Below are positions 52,671 through 55,746 of a stretch of 55,746 nt of DNA, one piece after another (position 1 is the stretch's first letter; every line of letters starts with the position of its first letter). The stretch is from Rhodospirillaceae bacterium UBA3470 (GTDB lineage: Bacteria > Pseudomonadota > Alphaproteobacteria > Rhodospirillales > Casp-alpha2): NCBI GenBank assembly GCA_002378125.1, contig DFRF01000110.1, positions 1 to 55,746 of the forward strand, in the 5' to 3' direction. Both the position numbers and the translations under genes were made by a program. Below the pieces are notes generated by a model. It had not been told where the DNA came from. It did no database searches and was given only the letters and a program-made list of their open reading frames with translations.

Positions 52671-53103
52671 GCAATGATGTGGATACGTGGCGCTGAGATC
52701 GCACTGATCACCTGCTGATTGTCCGCGGAACTGGACAGCATCATTACGGCCTTTTCGGCATCGAAGGTGTCTCCTGACGATCCCCGGGGCCGTCCGGATT
52801 ATTATCTGATTGGCCTTGCCATGGGTACGGCCGTCGCGAAGTACGCTGATTTAGCCCAACAAACGAAACAGGCCATGCGAATTAAAGACATGGCGTTCGG
52901 CGACAATCATGACATAGGGGATGGCCTGTGCATTGGCTCCATCGCAGCCGTTGACGCACAGGCAGGCCTCGCACATGGTCCGGGCCGAATTCAAAGAAAA
53001 ATCGAGCCGTTCCATTATGAAACTTCCACTGATTGACCGGTGCCCCGACCGGCCACATGATTAACGACACAATAATTGATTACACGAGACATCAGGCTAA
53101 GAC
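52671..53103. other. Intergenic region with only weak ORFs
   Basis: About 430 bp with no recognised gene. A TTG-started 105-codon frame at 52719-53036 has fairly natural codon use (DYYLIGLAMGTAVAKYADLA) but no known domain. On the minus strand, an ATG at 53015 with GGAAG upstream opens a 54-codon frame to 52851 whose start is Cys-rich (CEACLCVNGCDG). The two overlap, so at most one is likely real. Confidence 0.35.
52719..53036 (+). CDS. Hypothetical protein, low support
   Basis: A 105-residue frame with a TTG start. It has a hydrophobic patch (YYLIGLAMGTAVAKYADLA, about residues 28-46) and no recognised family. No ribosome binding site is convincing. It is listed because it occupies an otherwise empty gap and its codon use is not obviously random. 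Confidence 0.22.
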   Translation: MSAELDSIITAFSASKVSPDDPRGRPDYYLIGLAMGTAVAKYADLAQQTKQAMRIKDMAFGDNHDIGDGLCIGSIAAVDAQAGLAHGPGRIQRKIEPFHYETSTD

Positions 53104-53913
53104 ATGCCATTGGAAATTTCGGATGACGCCGTCAATGTCTTTCGCCGCGACGGGTTTTTGTTTCCGCTTCGGGTTATGAGCGCCATCGAAGCCGAGTCCT
53201 ATCGCGCGTGCCTGGAGGCCGTTGAAGCGGAGCGTGGTTCCCTGACTGGAAAGTTTCGGAGCCTCAAACATCACTTGGTCATGACATGGCTGGATGGGTT
53301 AATTCGCCGGCCGGAAATCCTGGATCCCGTAGCGAAGGTGCTCGGCCCGGACATCCTTTGTTGGAGTACATCTTTGCTTATCAAGGAGCCCGGAGATGGC
53401 GCCCACGTGAGCTGGCACCAGGACCTTACCTATTGGGGACTGGAGCCCGGCGACGTGGTCACCGCCTGGCTGGCCTTGTCGCCGGTCACCCGCCAGAACG
53501 GCTGCATGCGGATGCTCCGTGGATCGCACGCGTCACGGCTTGCTCATGCGGATACGGAGGACGACAGTAATCTGCTGAGCCGCGGCCAGACAATTACCAC
53601 CGGTATCGATGAAGACAAGGTCGTTTATTTGGAACTGGAGCCTGGTGAGATTTCGCTCCATCACGGCAACACGGCCCATGCCTCCGATCCCAACGCCAGC
53701 GATGAACGGCGCATCGGCCTTGCTATCCGTTATATAGCGACCCGCGTGCATCCCACGGAAGGCCAAGACAGCGCCATGTTGGTTCGTGGCGTTGACCGGT
53801 TTGAGCATTTTGATGCTGAAACCCGCCCGACGGCGGACTTCGACACTGCTGCCATGACAGAACATGACCGCGTCATGGCGGTTCGGCGCGGCGTGATGAT
53901 GGAAAAGGGCTAG
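53104..53913 (+). CDS. Phytanoyl-CoA dioxygenase (PhyH) family protein
   Basis: A non-haem Fe(II)/2-oxoglutarate-dependent dioxygenase by family. The iron ligands are H105 and D107 in SWHQDLTYW, and a distal His in NTAHASDPN (H192). R206 or R209 in RRIGLAIRY is the 2-oxoglutarate anchor. At 269 residues it is a single PhyH domain. It is convergent with the MlaF-like gene, overlapping by 4 bp. The substrate is unknown. Confidence 0.9.
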   Translation: MPLEISDDAVNVFRRDGFLFPLRVMSAIEAESYRACLEAVEAERGSLTGKFRSLKHHLVMTWLDGLIRRPEILDPVAKVLGPDILCWSTSLLIKEPGDGAHVSWHQDLTYWGLEPGDVVTAWLALSPVTRQNGCMRMLRGSHASRLAHADTEDDSNLLSRGQTITTGIDEDKVVYLELEPGEISLHHGNTAHASDPNASDERRIGLAIRYIATRVHPTEGQDSAMLVRGVDRFEHFDAETRPTADFDTAAMTEHDRVMAVRRGVMMEKG

Positions 53914-54689
53914 ATCGCCGTAACCGCCATCTCGATTGGGCCTTCAGCGCGGGAGTGGACGAACTGATCGACGGCCTCGTGGCCAGAGTTCTCCACGTCC
54001 GCCGTTGCCCCGTCCCAGATGATCCGTCCTCCGTGAATCATGGCGACGCGGTTGGAGATGGCTCTCAGGCTCGACATGTCGGATGTGATGGAGACCACCG
54101 TCGCTCCCAATTTGTCGACGATCTCCAGGATCAACTCATTGATGACGTTAGTCATGATGGGGTCCAGGCCAGCAGTCGGCTCGTCGAGGAACAGGACGTC
54201 TGGCTCACAGGCAATGGCGCGGGCCAGGCCCACGCGCTTCTGCATGCCGCCCGATAATTCCGCCGGATAAAGGTTCGCCGTTAACGCATCCAGGCCCACG
54301 GCAGCGAGCTTGTCGATGGCGTGGGCCTTCGCCTCCTGGGGGTCAATGTGCTGGCTCTGGAGAAGACGGAAGGCGACGTTCTCCCAGACCGGCATACTGT
54401 CGAAAAGGCCCGATTTCTGAAACGTCATACCACAATGATCGAGGAAGCTGTCACGTTCCGCGCCAGAATGAGTGGTGATATCACGCCCTTCGAATGCGAT
54501 CAGCCCGTCATCATGTGGGATCAGGCCCATAATGCACTTCAAGACTAAGGTCTTGCCGGACCCCGAGCTGCCAATGAGCACGAGGGAGTCGCCTTTCCGA
54601 ACCTGCAAGTCCACGCCTTGCAGCGCCTTATTGGTCCCGAAGCTCTTGGTTACGCCCGAAAGGTCAAGTAGGGCGGCGGTTTTGTTCAT
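53910..54689 (-). CDS. MlaF-like ABC transporter ATP-binding protein, orphan
   Basis: MlaF ATPases power MCE-type phospholipid transport between membranes. Walker A is GSSGSGKT at 40-47, QKSGLFDSMPVWENVAF (91-107) is a hallmark of the MlaF group, the signature is LSGGMQKRVGLARAI (145-159) and Walker B LFLDEPTAGLDP is at 166-177. The H-loop position reads SITSDMSS, with Ser203 where a catalytic His is expected. No MlaE permease or MCE protein is in the window. Its start overlaps the end of the TauD-type gene by 4 bp, so it is translated after it. Confidence 0.88.
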   Translation of the reverse strand: MNKTAALLDLSGVTKSFGTNKALQGVDLQVRKGDSLVLIGSSGSGKTLVLKCIMGLIPHDDGLIAFEGRDITTHSGAERDSFLDHCGMTFQKSGLFDSMPVWENVAFRLLQSQHIDPQEAKAHAIDKLAAVGLDALTANLYPAELSGGMQKRVGLARAIACEPDVLFLDEPTAGLDPIMTNVINELILEIVDKLGATVVSITSDMSSLRAISNRVAMIHGGRIIWDGATADVENSGHEAVDQFVHSRAEGPIEMAVTAI

Positions 54690-55558
54690 GCGGGGCGATC
54701 ACCGATGCAGGTTGTGCGCTCCATGTAACGCGGTTGGTCGTCAGGATAGTCCATGATCGCATAGTGCATCAAACATCGGTTGTCCCAGATGACCAAATCG
54801 TATTCTTGCCATCGGTGCCGGTAGAGGAACTCTGGCCGCATGCAATGGGCATACAGAAAATCCAAGAGCGCCCGACTTTCATCGCGATGAAAGCCCTGGA
54901 TGTGACTGGTGAAGCCCGGGTTCACGAACAAGCTCTTGCGGCCTGTTTCCGCATGGGTGCGCACGATTGGGTGCAAGGCACGGTTGGTGCCGCCCTCCAG
55001 GTCGTCGGTAACCAAGACGCGGGACGTGTACTGGCTGTGGGCGGCCACCTCGAAGTCGTGGGCCGCGTGTAAGGGGGCCAAAATGGCTTTCATTGTCTCA
55101 CTCAAGGCCTCGTAGGCGCGGCTTTGATCGCAGAAGATGGTATCGCCGCCCGACGGCGGGATCTGTTTTGCCGAGAGGATCGACGCGCCGGCCGGCCGCT
55201 CGCGGAAACTTACATCCGAATGCCAATAGGTGCCGGCACCCTTGCGTCCCTTCGGCTTTCCGTCACCGTCGACCTGGTTGGAGACGCGATAGATTTCGGG
55301 GTGGTCCGGGTGCATGTAGATGCTGACCGTGTCCTGTAAGGGTTTCTCATCTGGATTGCCGAACAGGGGACCGAAGTGCTGAGCGAAGGCGATGTGGCGA
55401 TCGGTGGCAAGATCCTGATCTCGAACCACGGCCAATCCACCGGCATCGAGCCAGGCCTGACGCACAGCCAGTGCCACATTGTCGCCGCCCGCCGAGACAT
55501 TAGCGCCCAAAATCTCAGTCCCAAAATGCGGGGATAAGGGTTTGATTGTGAGGTCCAA
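54686..55558 (-). CDS. TauD/TfdA family 2-oxoglutarate dioxygenase
   Basis: A non-haem Fe(II)/2-oxoglutarate dioxygenase, with H113 and D115 in TYWHSDVSF, the distal His near 265 in NRCLMHYA, and the 2-oxoglutarate-binding Arg near 281 in YMERTT. I start at TTG 55558 because AGGGAG lies about 6 nt upstream and the resulting MDLTIKPLSPHFGTEI matches normal family N-termini. ATG 55609 or 55591 would add 11-17 residues of no family likeness. The substrate is unknown; taurine use is not implied. Confidence 0.87.
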   Translation of the reverse strand: MDLTIKPLSPHFGTEILGANVSAGGDNVALAVRQAWLDAGGLAVVRDQDLATDRHIAFAQHFGPLFGNPDEKPLQDTVSIYMHPDHPEIYRVSNQVDGDGKPKGRKGAGTYWHSDVSFRERPAGASILSAKQIPPSGGDTIFCDQSRAYEALSETMKAILAPLHAAHDFEVAAHSQYTSRVLVTDDLEGGTNRALHPIVRTHAETGRKSLFVNPGFTSHIQGFHRDESRALLDFLYAHCMRPEFLYRHRWQEYDLVIWDNRCLMHYAIMDYPDDQPRYMERTTCIGDRPA

Positions 55559-55609
55559 AGTGATCTCCCTGTCGCTACGTTCTGGTTTCATAGCGCGTGG
55601 GAACTTCAT

Positions 55610-55746
55610 GCGGAACGGAGGGCTATTTCATTATTTAAACAGATATTTGATTTATTGAGAGTATCGGCCGGTTCGCGTCTTTTTGTGTCTCTGCAATCTT
55701 CTTAAAATCCGGCGAAGGCCTTTCACTGGAATAAACATGGCCAAAT
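55610..55746. other. Right-edge region upstream of the TauD-type gene
   Basis: An AT-rich stretch (about 55618-55665) that probably holds the promoter for the minus-strand dioxygenase/ATPase pair; no clear -35/-10 is assigned. At 55738 an ATG (ATGGCCAAA) begins a plus-strand frame that leaves the window after three codons, so it cannot be identified. Confidence 0.3.

Noticed and set aside
1..55746. CRISPR array, insertion sequence, prophage, tRNA or rRNA
   Set aside because: No regularly spaced repeats, transposase or integrase genes, terminal repeats or cloverleaf-like segments were recognised.

Overview
The window reads as a stretch of an alphaproteobacterial chromosome, most likely Rhodospirillales-like. 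The grounds are the rpsT-dnaA-dnaN-recF-gyrB order, moderate-to-high GC, ubiE-ubiB next to mutM, an alphaproteobacterial style of CbiX with a His-rich tail, and an MlaF-type ATPase. The placement is inferred from gene content and protein style, since no database search was possible.

Layout. (1) 1-3842: ubiquinone genes ubiB (cut by the window edge) and ubiE on the minus strand, divergent from mutM, a small secreted protein and rpsT, which has a clear promoter and terminator. (2) 3843-11199: an AT-rich intergenic stretch with several GANTC sites, then dnaA, dnaN, recF and gyrB. (3) 11554-22338: a class A penicillin-binding protein, followed by a cell-surface carbohydrate block: a minus-strand operon (bi-domain oxidoreductase, gmhA, hldE), a divergent AsnB-type amidotransferase, a UDP-glucuronate decarboxylase-type enzyme, and an ABC-2 ATPase/permease pair. 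(4) 22341-50428: a large cobalamin (B12) locus holding cobT, cobS, cobC, cobU, cobW, cobN, cobO, cobQ, cobD/cbiB, cbiX, cobH, cobL, cobI, a cbiG-cobJ fusion, cobM, cobK, cbiD and cobB. Four EamA/DMT permeases, a DUF3179 protein, a DCC-family thiol oxidoreductase and an SCO1 protein lie among them. (5) 50516-55558: a YcgN protein, a DHDPS-family lyase, a YgjP-type metallopeptidase, a PhyH-type dioxygenase, and a TauD-type dioxygenase overlapping an orphan MlaF-like ATPase.

The B12 pathway is chimeric. CbiD, CbiG and CbiX are hallmarks of the early-cobalt (anaerobic) route, while CobN and CobW belong to the late-cobalt (aerobic) route. CobG, CobF, CobS and CobT-chelatase subunits are not in the window. 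The CbiX homologue lacks the histidines I expect at its metal-insertion sites, which makes the timing and agent of cobalt insertion the main open question. The gene is preceded by a compact multi-hairpin leader that may be a cis-regulatory RNA.

There is also a small zone of gene decay directly after the tandem DMT genes. It holds a DUF983 gene with two in-frame stops and a deaminase-like ORF that has lost its HAE catalytic motif. No insertion sequence, CRISPR array, tRNA or rRNA was recognised.
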